In this document: positions 1-10,650 of the stretch, piece by piece
Layout: every line of letters begins with the position of its first letter
Numbering within the stretch: the stretch's first letter is position 1
Assembly (NCBI GenBank): GCA_034401795.1
Contig: CM067372.1
Span: forward strand, 20,736,039-20,800,038
Reading direction: 5' to 3'
Origin: Chaetoderma sp. LZ-2023a
Taxonomy: Eukaryota > Mollusca > Caudofoveata > Chaetodermatida > Chaetodermatidae
Length of the DNA stretch: 64,000 nt
Program-made: the position numbers and the translations under genes
The notes under the pieces: model-generated
Database searches by the model: none
The model's input: the letters and a program-made list of their open reading frames with translations, nothing else
Told to the model about the DNA's origin: nothing

Positions 1-27
1 TCCTATGGCTCGTAAAATGATGATGAA
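1..27 (+). repeat. 3'-tail fragment of a dispersed repeat
   Basis: The first bases (CTCGTAAAATGATGATGA) recur almost exactly at 8773-8795, in both cases just after a short ATGGC-type segment and running into a GAT-type microsatellite. This looks like the 3' tail shared by two copies of one retroelement. The body of this copy lies outside the window. Confidence 0.4.
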
Positions 28-149
28 TTCTTCACACTATCAATCGTGATAAAACTGCCTATGCTCTAGTGATGATATTTTGTGAAGCAATTGATGTGAA
101 GTTATAAATTGTATTTAGTACCACGGTAGCGTAGTACCATTTCCTACTC

Positions 150-236
150 TGTTGAATATTTTGAAATTAATTTGACTGGAAGATGTTGCTGCCTAAGCAA
201 GCAATAGCTTCCAGTCAGATTAGTTTTAAATAACAG
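150..236. repeat. Palindromic hairpin repeat, copy A
   Basis: Imperfect palindrome. The left arm reads GTTGAATATTTTGAAATTAA then TTTGACTGGAAG, and the right arm answers with CTTCCAGTCAGATTAG. The central loop region holds GTTGCTGCC and GGCAGC-like remnants. It belongs to the family seen at 29.4, 31.1, 31.7, 37.5 and 47.0 kb. This copy has GGAAG in both arms where others have GGGTGC or GGTA, so the two arms carry matching differences. No coding potential. Confidence 0.8.
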
Positions 237-291
237 AAATAAATGCGAATTACCATTTTTCGTGAGGGGTAAGAAAAGGATATAGCCAAAG

Positions 292-1044
292 ATGGGTTGG
301 TTTCAGCCGGATTCCTCTGTTTTTTTACTATCACTAAATGTCAATAAAACAAATTATATGTTATTTACAAACATGACGAAATTTAAAAAGAATGAAATTC
401 CTAAAATCTTCATTAACAATAAGGAGATCGAAGAAGCCCCATTCGCCAAATTTCTTGGAGTATACTTGGACAAACATCTGACCTGGGCTAAGCAAATTGA
501 AATAGTTACGGCAAAAGTGGCCAGGGGTGTAGGTGTTATCCAAAGACTAAAGCCATACATGACACAAGACACTGTTAAGACTCTGTACTGCACACTTGTC
601 CTCCCTCATCTCACCTACTGCAATACTATCTGGACTGCGGCACACAAGAGCAAACTAACAAAACTCCAAAACCTTCAGAAAAAATGCATAAAACTCTTTA
701 CTAAACCAGCAGTGGCCCAGAATATATTCAAAACGGCAAAATTACTTAAACTCAAAGACATAGGCAAATTACAGATGTATAATATTGTAAGAGACTTTCA
801 CCACAATGCATTGTCACACACAATAGCCTCCAACTTTACATTCAACACTGACATTCACACACACAATACTAGAAATAAACATAAGCTACATAGACAATTC
901 ACAAGAACAGAAACAGGAGCACAACGCATTACAATAACAGCCACAAAATTATGGAACAGTACCAGCACAAAGATACGAGAACAGATCCTAAATAGAAAAT
1001 CCTTTAAAAAAATTGCCAGAGAGTCCATAATTGGCAGATACTGA
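292..1044 (+). pseudogene. Non-LTR retrotransposon ORF2, C-terminal part (5'-truncated)
   Basis: An open frame of 250 codons encodes the end of a LINE reverse transcriptase polyprotein. Residues from about 15 (LNVNKTNYMLF) onward match the thumb and C-terminal part of the RT in the larger relic at 4215-6290, including FLGVYLDKHLTW and YCNTIW. Homology starts near base 318, so the RT palm with its catalytic aspartates and the endonuclease are missing, as expected for 5' truncation during target-primed reverse transcription. The methionine at 292 is fortuitous. The frame ends naturally at TGA 1042-1044 after a basic tail (KKIARESIIGRY). The family resembles the Jockey/CR1 group in general layout; the exact clade is not resolved. 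Not functional. Confidence 0.85.
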
Positions 1045-1175
1045 TGTGTAGTACATCTGTACTTGTTAATGTTTGGACTCGCTGATAATCAACCCTAACT
1101 CTAAAAACACCTATTACTATTACTACTACTACTACTACCACCAACACCACCCATCACCACCACCACCAATTCAAC
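1045..1175 (+). repeat. LINE 3'UTR with TAC/CCA microsatellite tail
   Basis: About 70 bases of 3' UTR follow the ORF2 stop, then an (ACT/TAC)n run shifts into (CAC/CCA)n at 1112-1170. A simple-sequence tail directly after an ORF2 stop is the usual 3' end of several non-LTR families. Confidence 0.55.
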
Positions 1176-1179
1176 TCAG

Positions 1180-1985
1180 GTGAATTCAACGTGCAAGTTA
1201 CAAACTAACCCAGCCATAAATTGCAGGAATAGAGCTTGGCTTTGCCAATACACGAGATTGACAGACTAGACAACCATCTGTTATCATTTGACACTTTCGA
1301 TATCCCTGACAATATAGACCCTCCACGCTATCCGACACACCTGACCATGCACAACACACTAATCACCATTAATGCAAATACCAAAGTGCCGGATTAACCC
1401 TTTGAACCATGCAAAGCCAAATAAACCTCAAGACCTAGCAAGATAATATTTGTCTGCCAATGCTAGTGCTGTATTGACTAGGAATTGTTTCTACCACTGG
1501 AACTGACGGTTTTTGGTCACGATAGCCCCGCATATCAAACAGATTACTAATAATTGTCTAGTAGCTGATAGTCATGGAATGCAGCGTGAAAGGATTAATG
1601 GGTTGAAAGTGTTTAACCTAACCAAACTGAGTGAGGGTGTTAGTCCCATGTCTAACAGATAAAACTGGTGGATCGGGTAGCGGAGAGGCTCCAAATACCA
1701 CTAGCATTAAATTTTAATCCACGATACGTGAGCTGGTCAATGCTGAATCTTTTGAGACCGGCCAGACTGGAACCTCCTGCTTTAACTAATGCAGCAGCGG
1801 CTTTCAGGCTGGCGGGTCCCAACATATCCAGATATTGCATAGATAAGGGAAATAAAGGAACAGGTCAGAGGGGTCGAAAGTGTCAAACCTAATCCTTTTC
1901 CTAACCTAGCAGCCAGATCTCATATTTACTCTGTACATGCAGTGGACGATTTCTGCCAGTATGAGTTGGTCCCACCTTACCTAGT
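1180..1985. other. No recognisable gene
   Basis: Short open frames on both strands (for example 1652-1892) show no recognisable domain and overlap each other. Two similar segments (around 1589 and 1867, sharing GAAAGTGT and AAACCTAA) hint at an old duplication. Nothing else is seen. Confidence 0.4.
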
Positions 1986-2190
1986 CCAATTCTGCATCAA
2001 TGTTCTTTACTATTTCAAGCATTTTATTAATCTATATTTACCATAAGAAACTCGGCTCAAATACTAGCTGCCCTGTTACTGTTGTTACCAATTCTGCGTC
2101 AATGCTTTTTACTATTTCAAGCATTTTATCAATCTATATTTACCATAAGAAACTCGGCTCAAATATTAGCTGGCTTGTTACTGTTGTTAT
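1986..2190. repeat. Tandem duplication, 102-bp unit, two copies
   Basis: The segment beginning CCAATTCTGCATCAATG (1986) is repeated from 2088 as CCAATTCTGCGTCAATG, with the downstream text CATAAGAAACTCGGCTCAAA in both units. The copies differ at only a few positions, so the duplication is fairly recent compared with neighbouring relics. Confidence 0.9.
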
Positions 2191-2429
2191 TAATACTCTT
2201 ATTATTATCAAGTTATTATGTGATGCGACTGTGTCGGTTTGTCGGCTCACCTGCATGTATGATCTGTAAGTCAATCAAAATTTTTTTTTGTCCGGGCCAT
2301 ATGTCACCTTCCTTATGGACATATTTGGTATAAACGAAGTCTCATGATTTCGCTTCTTCCCTAATCTTAGCCCAGATGGCAGGGTTATCAATTTTCAAAA
2401 TAAAGCAGAGGATCTGGTGCTTCATTCTC

Positions 2430-2630
2430 TAGGCAGGTTTGGTGGAAGATGCTGCAGTCATAAACAGCACCATTGTCCACCAAATTTGCTGTACATTGTG
2501 CGCCAGTTTTTCTGCTCTAGATATAATAGATGGAATATTGCCATCAGTGTGGTAGGCTTAAATTTAGGAGAGCTATGCCACGATGAAAAGCATGAAATGA
2601 ACCGAAATAGATGATCCCTACCAGATCTCA
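2430..2630 (-). repeat. Hairpin-bearing dispersed repeat, second family, copy 1
   Basis: TTTGGTGGAAGATGCTG at 2439 pairs with CAGCACCATTGTCCACCAAA ending near 2485, giving a hairpin with a short loop. On the opposite strand this block and about 120 bp beside it align with 28860-28995: both have GATG(G/C)CAATATT, a GTACA-rich stretch, then a TTTGGTGGAC hairpin. A dispersed non-coding element, type unknown. Confidence 0.55.
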
Positions 2631-2914
2631 ATCAGCTTGAACATTCATCTGATATTACTTTTCTCAGTGAGCATATCGGATGTCGATAGTCTACCTCAAA
2701 CAAAATACTTGTCTACAGTCATATCTACCAACAATTTTCTCACTCTAATACTGCTATGTTATTGTTGAGCAACCCCTCCCCTCCTCCCATCCCCACTCTC
2801 AATGTGCCATATTAAAATCCCTGTATCTACAATAAACATACTAGATGGAATACAATTACAAAATATTATGAAGATCGTTTATATGTAGAACACTCTAGGA
2901 CAAAATGGTACAAA

Positions 2915-3360
2915 TATATATGTTGTTCACAACACAAGAACGTGAAATAACCTGCACACAAGACACCACCAAACAAAAGCAGCTCAACAAAGACCCTCAT
3001 ATAAAGCAATACATGAATACAATTATGGAATAACACAGATACAAAGACACGCACAGGCATTATTACTCTACAGTCATTTAAACAGAAGATCAAAAATATG
3101 ATTATAAACACATACTAGACCCTTAAAAAACCCCACAACCCCCACCCCCCACCCCCCATCCTGTGCTTACGCCTATACAGCACAGGCGTTATTATTATAT
3201 TACAGGGCAGATGTTTATTATACTTTATATCAGCTGTCACCTTATATATATATTGTAATGTCTTGTTTTATGTGTAGGGGGTCCATTGATTCATAGGCTC
3301 TGCCTTTGATGGACTGCCCGAATGTGATGTATATATCCTATATATTAAGCATGAAATAAA
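2915..3360 (+). mobile_element. LINE 3' end (plus-strand copy of the 3.8-6.3 kb family)
   Basis: From CACAACACAAGAACGTGAAA (2931) to the TAG near 3117, the sequence is the reverse complement of 4215-4400 with few changes, including a small CATGAA-type insertion. It encodes the last ~50 residues of ORF2. A 3' UTR follows with GGGTCCATTGATTCATAGGC, the counterpart of the GGTCCACC/GGCTCTGCC motif in the minus-strand copy, and ends in AATAAATAATTTTGAATC. The copy is severely 5'-truncated. Confidence 0.8.
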
Positions 3361-3621
3361 TAATTTTGAATCGTGAATCTTTTGCGAATCTTGGTCGGTT
3401 TAGTGTCGAAAACTGGTATTATTCAGATTTACATTAGAATACAAGGCTCTATGAAACGGTCTCATTATATAATTTGAAAAAAAGGATTAAACCCTGATAG
3501 CAATAACACGTATCACTCACATTAGGTACAATCTGACCGCCGTTATACAGCTTTGTAGAACAAGGTTAAATTCTTCTTCTTGTGCTGTATACTCCTCCTG
3601 TTGTAGAGTACCCGTGACTGG

Positions 3622-3745
3622 TATTCAATTCAATTCAATTCAGATATTTTTATTTTATAGTAGCATTTCATATTTATATTACAAAGGACAGGTAGTCCAT
3701 CAAGAGCAAAGCCTATGTGGTGATGGACCCCTAACACATATTAGA
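3622..3745 (-). mobile_element. LINE 3' terminal fragment with (TGAAT)n tail
   Basis: Read on the minus strand it has GGGTCCATCACCACATAGGC, close to the 3' UTR at 3899-3950, then an AT-rich end and a (TGAAT)n tail at 3622-3643. It is a third, very short copy of the same or a sister family, directly abutting the large minus-strand copy. Confidence 0.65.
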
Positions 3746-4017
3746 CAAAGAAACATTACACCCAAATAAAGGAATCAATTGGGGAATTACGAGAAGCTGT
3801 TAAAGACACGGCTGATAAGACACACATATTCAGATTCAGATTCAGATTCAGATTCATTTATTTTGATATAAAATGTACAATTTGCAAATACACAATAGGT
3901 GGTCCACCAAAGGCAGAGCCTATATAGACGGTGGACCCCTACATAGAACATGGGGCATGGGACAGAAAGACAACATATTTACAGGTACATAGGTGTGCTT
4001 ATCTTGCTAATTAAAAT

Positions 4018-4018
4018 G

Positions 4019-4090
<72 letters not shown>
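4018..4090. repeat. (ATT)n microsatellite
   Basis: About 24 uninterrupted TTA/ATT units inside the 3' UTR of the minus-strand LINE. Confidence 0.95.
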
Positions 4091-4214
4091 TGTTTTGGTG
4101 ACTGGGTTCAAGTATGATAATACCATCATATGGTGGTGTGGGATTTTTGTAGGTTTTTCCGGAGTTTTTTTTTTTTTTATTGGTTGGGCTTTTTTTGGTG
4201 TTTTTTTTAAGGGT

Positions 4215-6290
4215 CTAGTATGTGTTTATAATCATATTTTTGATCTTCTGTTTAAATGACTGTAGAGTAATAATGCCTGTGCGTGTCTTTGTATCTGTGT
4301 TATTCCATAATTGTATTGCTTTATATGAGGGTCTTTGTTGAGCTGCTTTTGTTTGGTGGTGTCTTGTGTGCAGGTTATTTCACGTTCTTGTGTTGTGAGA
4401 GTGTATTTGTGTATTGACCATAAAGATACTGGTTAAAGAAGAGGGTAAGTTGCCATTGTGGAAGTCTCTTAAAACTGTGTACAATTGAAGCCTTCCAATG
4501 TCCTCCAGTTTTAGAATTTTTTCTACTTTAAAGATATCCTGGCCACCTGCTGTTTGTGCAAATAATTTAATAGATTGCTTTTGTAGTGATTTTAGTTTTT
4601 TTAGTTTAGCTTCAGATGTGTTAGTCCAGATAGCATTACAGTAAGTGATGTCCCGAAGTATCATTGTGCAGTACAGATTTTTGGATGTTACGACTTCAAT
4701 ATGCTTCTCCCATGTCAGATTCTTATCCAAATAGACTCCTAAAAACTTGGCATATTGGGCTTCATGTATTACCTGGTTGTCAATGTAAAGTTTTGGGAGA
4801 GATGCTTCCTTTAATTTATTAGATTTTGTAAATAACATATAGTTGGTTTTACTTACATTTAAGGACAGTTTGTTAACTTTAAACCAATCTATTAACTTTG
4901 CCATTTCATTATTAACATGTTTGTAAAGAATTTCTATGTCCTTATGGCTGCAGAAAGCATTAGTATCATCTGCAAAGAGGATTAAAGAGAGATGGTTACA
5001 GACTTTGGGTATGTCATTCATATACAAGAGCAACAGCAGGGGGCAAAGGTCTGAGCCTTGGGGTACACCACAGATTACCTCTTTATGTTCTGAAATGACT
5101 CCATTGAATTGCACACATTGTTTTCTGTTTGACAGGTAGCTCTGTATCCAATTCAATGCAGTGCCCCGTATTCCATAGTATGCAAGCTTTTGTAATTGAA
5201 TCGAATGGTCAATTGTATCGAAGGCTTTGGAAAGGTCCAGGAATACACCCAAAGTATGTTCATTATTCTCTAGGGAAATAGATAGTTTTTCAATCATATC
5301 CACAATGGCAAGCACAGTAGTCTTTTTCTCTGAAACCATACTGAGATGGATATAAGATGGAGTTTTGCTTAGGTAATTGGTAATTCTACTAAAATACAGC
5401 TTTTCCAGGAGTTTAGAGAAGAGTGGAAGTACCGAGACTGGCCTATAGTTAGTAAAATCAGATGCATCTTTGGCTTTGTATAGCGGTGTAACACGTGCAA
5501 CCTTTAGTCTTGTTGGAAATAGACCCTGTGTCAGTGATAGATTACAAATATGATCCAGTGGAGTTAGTATTTTGTAAATTTCTTCGCTATCAGTAGGATT
5601 TAAGAAAATGGAGTGTTGATAGCTGCCTGTCAGATAGTCCTGTACATGTATGTTCGAGCTAGGTTGAATCTCCTTTGATAAGCTGGGTCCAATGTTAGTA
5701 AAGTACTCATTAAATTTGTCTGCTATATCTTTTTTGTCATTTATGACTGTATTATTGTAAATAAACCGCAATGTTTCAGAATTAGTTTTTTCTTGTTCAG
5801 TACTTATTTAATCAGTTTCCAGGTTTCTTTTATATTATTTTTTTGTTCATCAAATCTATTATGAAAATAATTTATTTTTGCTGTTCTGATTATTTGATTA
5901 AGCCTGTTTCTATATTTTTTGAATTGTGAATCATTATATTTTGTCGGATATTTGATGAAATTCATATATAACTTGTTTTTCTTGTGACAGGCAGCTATCA
6001 ATCCTCTTGTTATCCAGGGTTTAGTTGGAGTTTGTTTAAATTTGTTAATGTTTTTAAGTGGAAAGGCAGATTCGTAGATCTTAGAGCATATAGTATAAAG
6101 GGTATTGTAGGCATCTTCACATGACTGTGACTCAGTTACCTAATTCCAATTTACACTAGCCATGTTATTTTTAAACAATTCTATATTTTCCTTTTTGAAG
6201 TCCCTACAGGTTACTTCTTCTTTTTCAAATCGCTTTCCTCTATGGTTTTGTTTTTCTATATAGAAGATAGGTAAATGAACCGAAATTTCT
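4215..6290 (-). pseudogene. LINE ORF2 relic: endonuclease end, reverse transcriptase
   Basis: The longest intact block (4380-5771, 463 codons) has RT blocks PVSVLPLFSKLLEKL, LDLSKAFDTIDH, GVPQGSDLCPLLLLLYMNDI and the catalytic LILFADDT near residue 270, then SKTNYMLF and FLGVYLDKNLTW. Upstream, in other frames, come FEKEEVTCRDFKKENIELF (about 6170-6235), KPWITRGLIAACHKKNKLY (5950-6025) and, near 6280, ISVHLPIFYIE, which corresponds to the SDHLPI end of the APE-type endonuclease with D replaced by V. Breaks: a frameshift at 5775-5805, a stop near 6140, a premature stop at 4380 (homology resumes in frame to TAG at 4215), and two probable internal deletions of about 20-25 residues, before DPLDHICNL and after IEVVTSK, judged against the copy at 292-1044. 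Jockey/CR1-type layout. Non-functional. Confidence 0.88.
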
Positions 6291-6344
6291 ACGACAAAAA
6301 TACCTGATTCGTTTTTGGCACTTAGAGTGTTAGAGTGTCACACA

Positions 6345-7964
6345 GCGAGAAGGCAAGAAGCACGTAACAACTTTTTTGCAAGTGTATTCACTAAAGAGAA
6401 TCTGGACACAGTACCAGAGTTCATACTTCGGAACGATTAAGTCCAGCTTGCAGATCTAATTATAATGCCTGCAGCCATAGCGAAAAGACTAAAGTCTATA
6501 AAAGCTGTGGTCCTGATGCTATACCATCCAGAGCACTACTAGAAGTAGCAGATGAAATCAGTACTCCACTTAGCTTTCTCTTCAATAAGTCTCTGGAAGA
6601 AGGAAAAATCCCCGACATATGGAAAACAGCAAATGTCACATGTATATTAAAAAAGGGTCCTAAGCATGGTCCAGGAAATTATCATTCGGTGAGTCTCACA
6701 TGCATTCTCTGCAAAGTACTGGAGTCTTTTTTTGCGAGACGCCATCATGAATTACATGGAGGAACGCAGCCTATTTATGGTATGTCAGCATGGTGTCAGA
6801 CCAAATTTGTCCTGTAAAACACAATTACTAGAATACTTAGAAACAATAACCAACATGCTCGATAGAAAAGAACCTGTTGATGTAATATACCTTGAACTTA
6901 AGAAGGCATTTGATACTGCTGCACATGAACGGCTACTAGTGAAACTCAAGACTTATGGTATCGGAGTCCAATTAGTGAACTGGATCAAAAGTTTCTTGTC
7001 TAATAGAAAACAGAGTCCAAGTAAACAATGCCAAATCAGCATGGAAAGAGGTAATAAGTGGGATACCCCAAGGAAGCGTACTCGGGCCAGTGCTGTTCCT
7101 GATATTTATCAATGACCTACCAGACTCACCAGACTGTTGCTGCAAGATCTTTGCCGATGACACCAAATTGATTGAAAACCCAACTAGTGCTAACCTTCAA
7201 ATCAACATGAACAACACTTGTAAATGGTCACTAGACTAGCAACTAAAGTTCAATTCCGCAAAGATCCATGTATTACATCTCGGTAGTAATAACCCTAAGA
7301 TGCAGTATTTTATGACTGACGATGAGACAATTCCTCAAATCTCAGTTATGGACAATGAAAAAGACCTCGGGGTACTTATCGACACACGCCAAATTTCGAT
7401 GTGCACATCACCACAGCAGTCAACAAAGCCAACAGAATACTAGGAGTGATTAGGCAGTCATTTACATATGTAGATGGAACCATTTTAACTACTCTATTTA
7501 AAACACTAATAATACCAATACTAGAATACTATAATGATATATTGTCACCGTACCTACTACGCCAGTCAAGAAAAATAGAAAGTGTCCAACGCAAAGCAAC
7601 CAAACTTGTCCCGCAGTTAAAAGGACTTAGCTACGGAGAGCAGCTAAAGGCTCTAAACCTGATGTCTCTTAAATACAGACGATTCAGAGGGGATTTAATG
7701 GACTCATAAAAAATTATGCATGGCTACTATAATATTGATGCTGGAAAGCTGTTACAGAAATTGCATATGGAGTCCACACGTGGCCATAGCGTGAAATTAC
7801 ATAAACATCATGCTAACAAACAAATACGTAAGAACTTTTTCTCTAACAGGATTGTCACACATTAGAATTCCCTGCCAGCAACTACCGTAAATGTAAACAC
7901 ACTGGAGCTCTTCAAACTGCTACTTGACCAGCACTTCTGTAAAATAATGTACATCTTTGACTAG
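6345..7964 (+). pseudogene. CR1-like LINE ORF2 relic (reverse transcriptase)
   Basis: Translation across frames gives a nearly continuous RT. NNFFASVFTKENLDTVPEF (about 6368-6425) is followed by SIKxCGPDAIPSRALLEVAD, FLFNKSLEEGKIPDIWKTA, CQHGVRPNLSCKTQLLEYL (6784), LELKKAFDTAAHERLL, LVNWIKSFLSNRKQ, LFLIFINDLPDSPDCC and the catalytic FADDTKL (about 7150). The C-terminal part (ANRILGVIRQSFTYVDG at 7429, RKATKLVPQLKGLSYGEQ, LKYRRFRGDLMDS) ends at TAG 7962-7964. At least four frameshifts or stops occur, for example at 6725, 7030-7080 and 7240, and stops at 7709 and 7863. The KATKLVP...RRFRGDL block is typical of CR1-related elements in many invertebrates. The original start is lost. Confidence 0.82.
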
Positions 7965-8394
7965 GGATGACTATCTCTCTTTTAATTCTTGGCAGCCACT
8001 ATGAATAATACTACAACAGAGTAACAACCAACTAATATACATGCAAATCAGAAAGTATAAAAAATACATGCCAAAACCATATAAACCTTTTATGAAAATA
8101 CATTTTAAATTACATAAACTAGAATAGCCCCAAATTACAGATATTCTATTATGTAGAGTCCTTGTAAGAAGCTATGTGCAATGCAAATATTATGTGCAAT
8201 ACAAAAACTATTAAAAATATAATAGTACTATAGTAAATAATTTGTAGATATGTAAATACACATGTAGAATAGTTAAAAATCTTGTACAGTGTACAAAATT
8301 GCCCTGTTCCACCACACCAGAAGCCGGAACAAAGTTTGTAAGACTACTACCACAACCAGGACATAAAAAGCCATGGACTTGTGTCCTGAGATCT

Positions 8395-8427
<33 letters not shown>

Positions 8428-8430
8428 CTC
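8395..8430. repeat. (GAT)n microsatellite
   Basis: A run of GAT units, then GATGATGATTACAAC. It may be the tail of the preceding LINE. Confidence 0.85.
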
Positions 8431-8606
8431 ATGATGATGATTACAACATTAAATTACTGTACATGCTACAAATAACAACATTACAACACTACACGTCACA
8501 CAAGCTGCCAAAAGTAAGTTTGTTTGCTATGAACAAATGTTTTATCTGCGTTTGTAGCTGCTGTTAAAGTCAATTGCAATGGGAACAGTTACATGTGGAA
8601 CATTTT

Positions 8607-8800
8607 GTCAAATCAAATCAAAGATTATTTATTTGACAGTAGCATTATTTGACAGTTACCAATCACTCAAGAACAAACTGGAGATCGACTTCAAGGAAAG
8701 AACTTTTGAATTAGACTGAAAAAGCCATACTACAACAAAAACACTGATGCAATAACAAGCCAATGGCATATGCCTCGTAAAATGATGATGATGACGATAA
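8607..8800. repeat. Dispersed repeat tail segments
   Basis: TCAAATCAAATCAAA followed by ATTATTTATTTGACAG looks like a reverse-oriented LINE tail. At 8757-8800, CTCGTAAAATGATGATGATG repeats the motif at bases 10-27. These are boundaries between small retroelement fragments. Confidence 0.4.
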
Positions 8801-8886
8801 TGGGGGATGATTTGTGACATCTCTATGGCCTAATGTTCCAACGACACTTGCCAACTCCAACTACAAATGCATCGGTCTAGCTGCTA

Positions 8887-9475
8887 GTGGGAGCTCTGCC
8901 AATTGAAGGTCAAGTACACAAGAAGGTCTTAACTTTCTTTGTCAACATGATACACAGAGAAAAGACTGTTAAGACACTCATCTCACAGTTTAGTAGTAAA
9001 AATCAAGCAAATCCTGCAACAGTACAGTCTACCATCAGCCTACAGCCGCATACACTACTTACCAAGCAGGGGTGGGGGTGTGGTGGGGTCGGGGTGTGGG
9101 TGTGGGGGTGGGGTGGTGGGGGTGGGGGTGGGGGTGGGGTGGGGGATGAAAGGGAACTGTAGCATCATACATAAATGACCACTGGGAATTAAAGCTAAAA
9201 GATGGAGTAGCAGAAAAGACCGCACTGCAGAACCTAAACTTCGATGCCTGCCAAATTGGAGAACCACACAGTGTATGGAAGCGCTGCAAGGCTGATAAAA
9301 TATCAGTTTACAAAGCAACTATCCAAACAAAACTACGGGTACAAAGGTATAATCTTCTAGGTGGCACTATAAGGAACAGAGCAAACTGTGCAATCTGCCA
9401 CCTCTGTAAAAGCAAAGATGAAACTCTAACTGACATCCTGCTTGTCTGCTAGAAAACCCTACTTGGAAAAAGTGC
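8887..9475 (+). pseudogene. LINE ORF2 C-terminal relic, split by a G-rich insertion
   Basis: Codons from 8887 give LPIEGQVHKKVLTFFVNMIH, a segment type found after the RT domain of several LINE ORF2 proteins. After a G-rich block (9065-9152) another frame continues from 9172: WELKLKDG, then PHSVWKRCKADKISVYKATI, then a Cys/His cluster CAICHLCKSKDETLTDILL(V)C, matching the C-terminal zinc-finger-like module of such proteins. The frame stops at about 9451. No RT domain is present here, so the copy is 5'-truncated. Family not determined. Confidence 0.65.
9065..9152 (+). repeat. G-rich (GGGTG)n tract, potential G-quadruplex
   Basis: Nearly 90 bases made only of G and T with one or two other bases, containing more than ten runs of three to five G. 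It interrupts the LINE relic around it. G-quadruplex formation on the plus strand is plausible by motif rules. Confidence 0.85.
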
Positions 9476-9479
9476 AAGT

Positions 9480-9955
9480 ATGTCTGATGCAACTATGGTC
9501 TCCCAACAACAACTGAGAATTACATTTAACCTACCCTAGATCCAAGCAAGCTCACAGTCCATGACCCCACATAAAAAACCATGCTGAAACACCAAAATAT
9601 GTCCAGCAAGTTCTGTTACACCCTGCATCTGAACAGAACAGTGATGATTATGACTGCACTCCACTCGCAGTCTGGATAGGGGGCGCCTGTGCTCAGCATT
9701 ATTATCTACTGAAGTTCCTCAAGCATCTGACGAAGTGGCGGAGACCTCGGACGAAGTTCATCAGTCTTATGATGAAGGAAAACAAAGTTGCGGCAGCTGC
9801 AACAGTCTGTCAGCGATGACACATAGAGCAGGCTAGTTTCCTGGCTGGATTCAGCTTATTATAGGGAGTTTGTGGACTGTCATGAAACAAAAAACCAAAA
9901 AAAACTATAAAACTCCCACATTCCACCTCTCCGGGAGAACCCCCGCATTATCGCC
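9480..9955 (+). other. No recognisable gene; possibly LINE 3' region
   Basis: No coding signal is seen. The stretch may include the 3' UTR of the relic upstream. Confidence 0.3.
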
Positions 9956-9959
9956 GGCC

Positions 9960-10156
9960 TCTTTCTCTCTCTCTCTCTCCATCTCTGCATTTTTTTAGGT
10001 GGTTCCCCATTGCTCCTATTTTTTGTCATTGTACCCCTACACTAGTGCATACCGTTTCGAACTTGGTACCATCTAGCTGAGGTCTTTTGAGAGATTTGAA
10101 CCATGTTTTTTAAATTAGAATTCAGCGCTGTTATCAACTGAGCCAACGGGGAACCA
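9960..10156 (-). mobile_element. tRNA-derived SINE
   Basis: On the minus strand, GGTTCCCCGTTGGCTCAGTT starts at 10156. TTGGCTCAGTTGA resembles a pol III A box, and 33 bases later ATGGTTCAAATCTC resembles a B box. A unique body of about 120 bp and a (GA)n tail (9961-9980 as TC on the plus strand) follow. The spacing and motifs fit a tRNA-related SINE promoter. Mismatches in the would-be cloverleaf argue against a working tRNA. Confidence 0.65.
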
Positions 10157-10259
10157 ATAATTAGATTACAAATAATGATACTAATTATTGTGCAATAATA
10201 GCAAACAGATCAATTGGACTGATAACACACTGGTAACAACAAAATTACAGTCTATAATA

Positions 10260-10384
10260 CAAGCCTCCACAGTGATATATTTCACTGTTTACATCATCAT
10301 AATACATAGCGAGAGTTGAACCAGCGATTTTCAAGTGTAATTCAACATATAAACAAACCAGTGCATTAGCTATCTGGCCTATAT
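10260..10384 (-). mobile_element. tRNA-like SINE head, copy 1 of 2
   Basis: On the minus strand, GGCCAGATAGCTAATGCACT (A-box-like) is followed by ATCGCTGGTTCAACTCTCGC (B-box-like). It shares ACACTT.AAAATCGC.GGTTCAA with the element at 10490-10560. Confidence 0.6.
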
Positions 10385-10489
10385 ATATATATGACCTAGA
10401 TTTAGCTGATAACCGGTTATCTAAAATATCCTAATATGTACACACACATCGGCTGGAATACATTATATCTTTGTAACAGTATTGTCAGT

Positions 10490-10560
10490 TTGAACCTGCG
10501 ATTTTAAAGTGTAACATATAATATAATCAATTGACTATCTCAGATGTATTATTCACGGTT
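10490..10560 (-). mobile_element. tRNA-like SINE head, copy 2 of 2
   Basis: Minus strand: GAGATAGTCAATTGA is A-box-like and ATCGCAGGTTCAAACTGAC is B-box-like. It lies about 180 bp from copy 1 in the same orientation, suggesting tandem duplication or nested insertion. Confidence 0.55.
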
Positions 10561-10650
10561 TATAGGGCAGAGGGAATAAGCCTACAGATTACTGTCAGTA
10601 AGTTAACATATCTCTAAATGGGCGTTCAGACCCTATTATGTGTGGTAGTG

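Larger units (their letters stand above)
3828..6300 (-). mobile_element. Non-LTR retrotransposon, 5'-truncated, minus strand
   Basis: On the minus strand the order is the end of the endonuclease, a linker, reverse transcriptase, a C-terminal domain, a 3' UTR and an (ATTCAG/GAATCT)n tail at 3828-3856. The 5' end is lost near 6300, where another, plus-strand LINE begins at about 6335. The 3' UTR contains an expanded (ATT)n tract at 4018-4090, absent from the sister copy at 2915-3360. Confidence 0.85.
6335..8430 (+). mobile_element. Non-LTR retrotransposon, 5'-truncated (CR1-like)
   Basis: A second LINE family on the plus strand. It starts inside the linker before the RT and runs to the ORF2 stop at 7964. 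About 430 bp of AT-rich 3' sequence follows, ending in a (GAT)n run at 8395-8430, which may be its tail. It lies back to back with the minus-strand LINE. Confidence 0.75.

Noticed and set aside
10084..10156. Functional tRNA gene
   Set aside because: A and B boxes are present, but the acceptor and anticodon stems do not pair well and a SINE body with GA tail follows.
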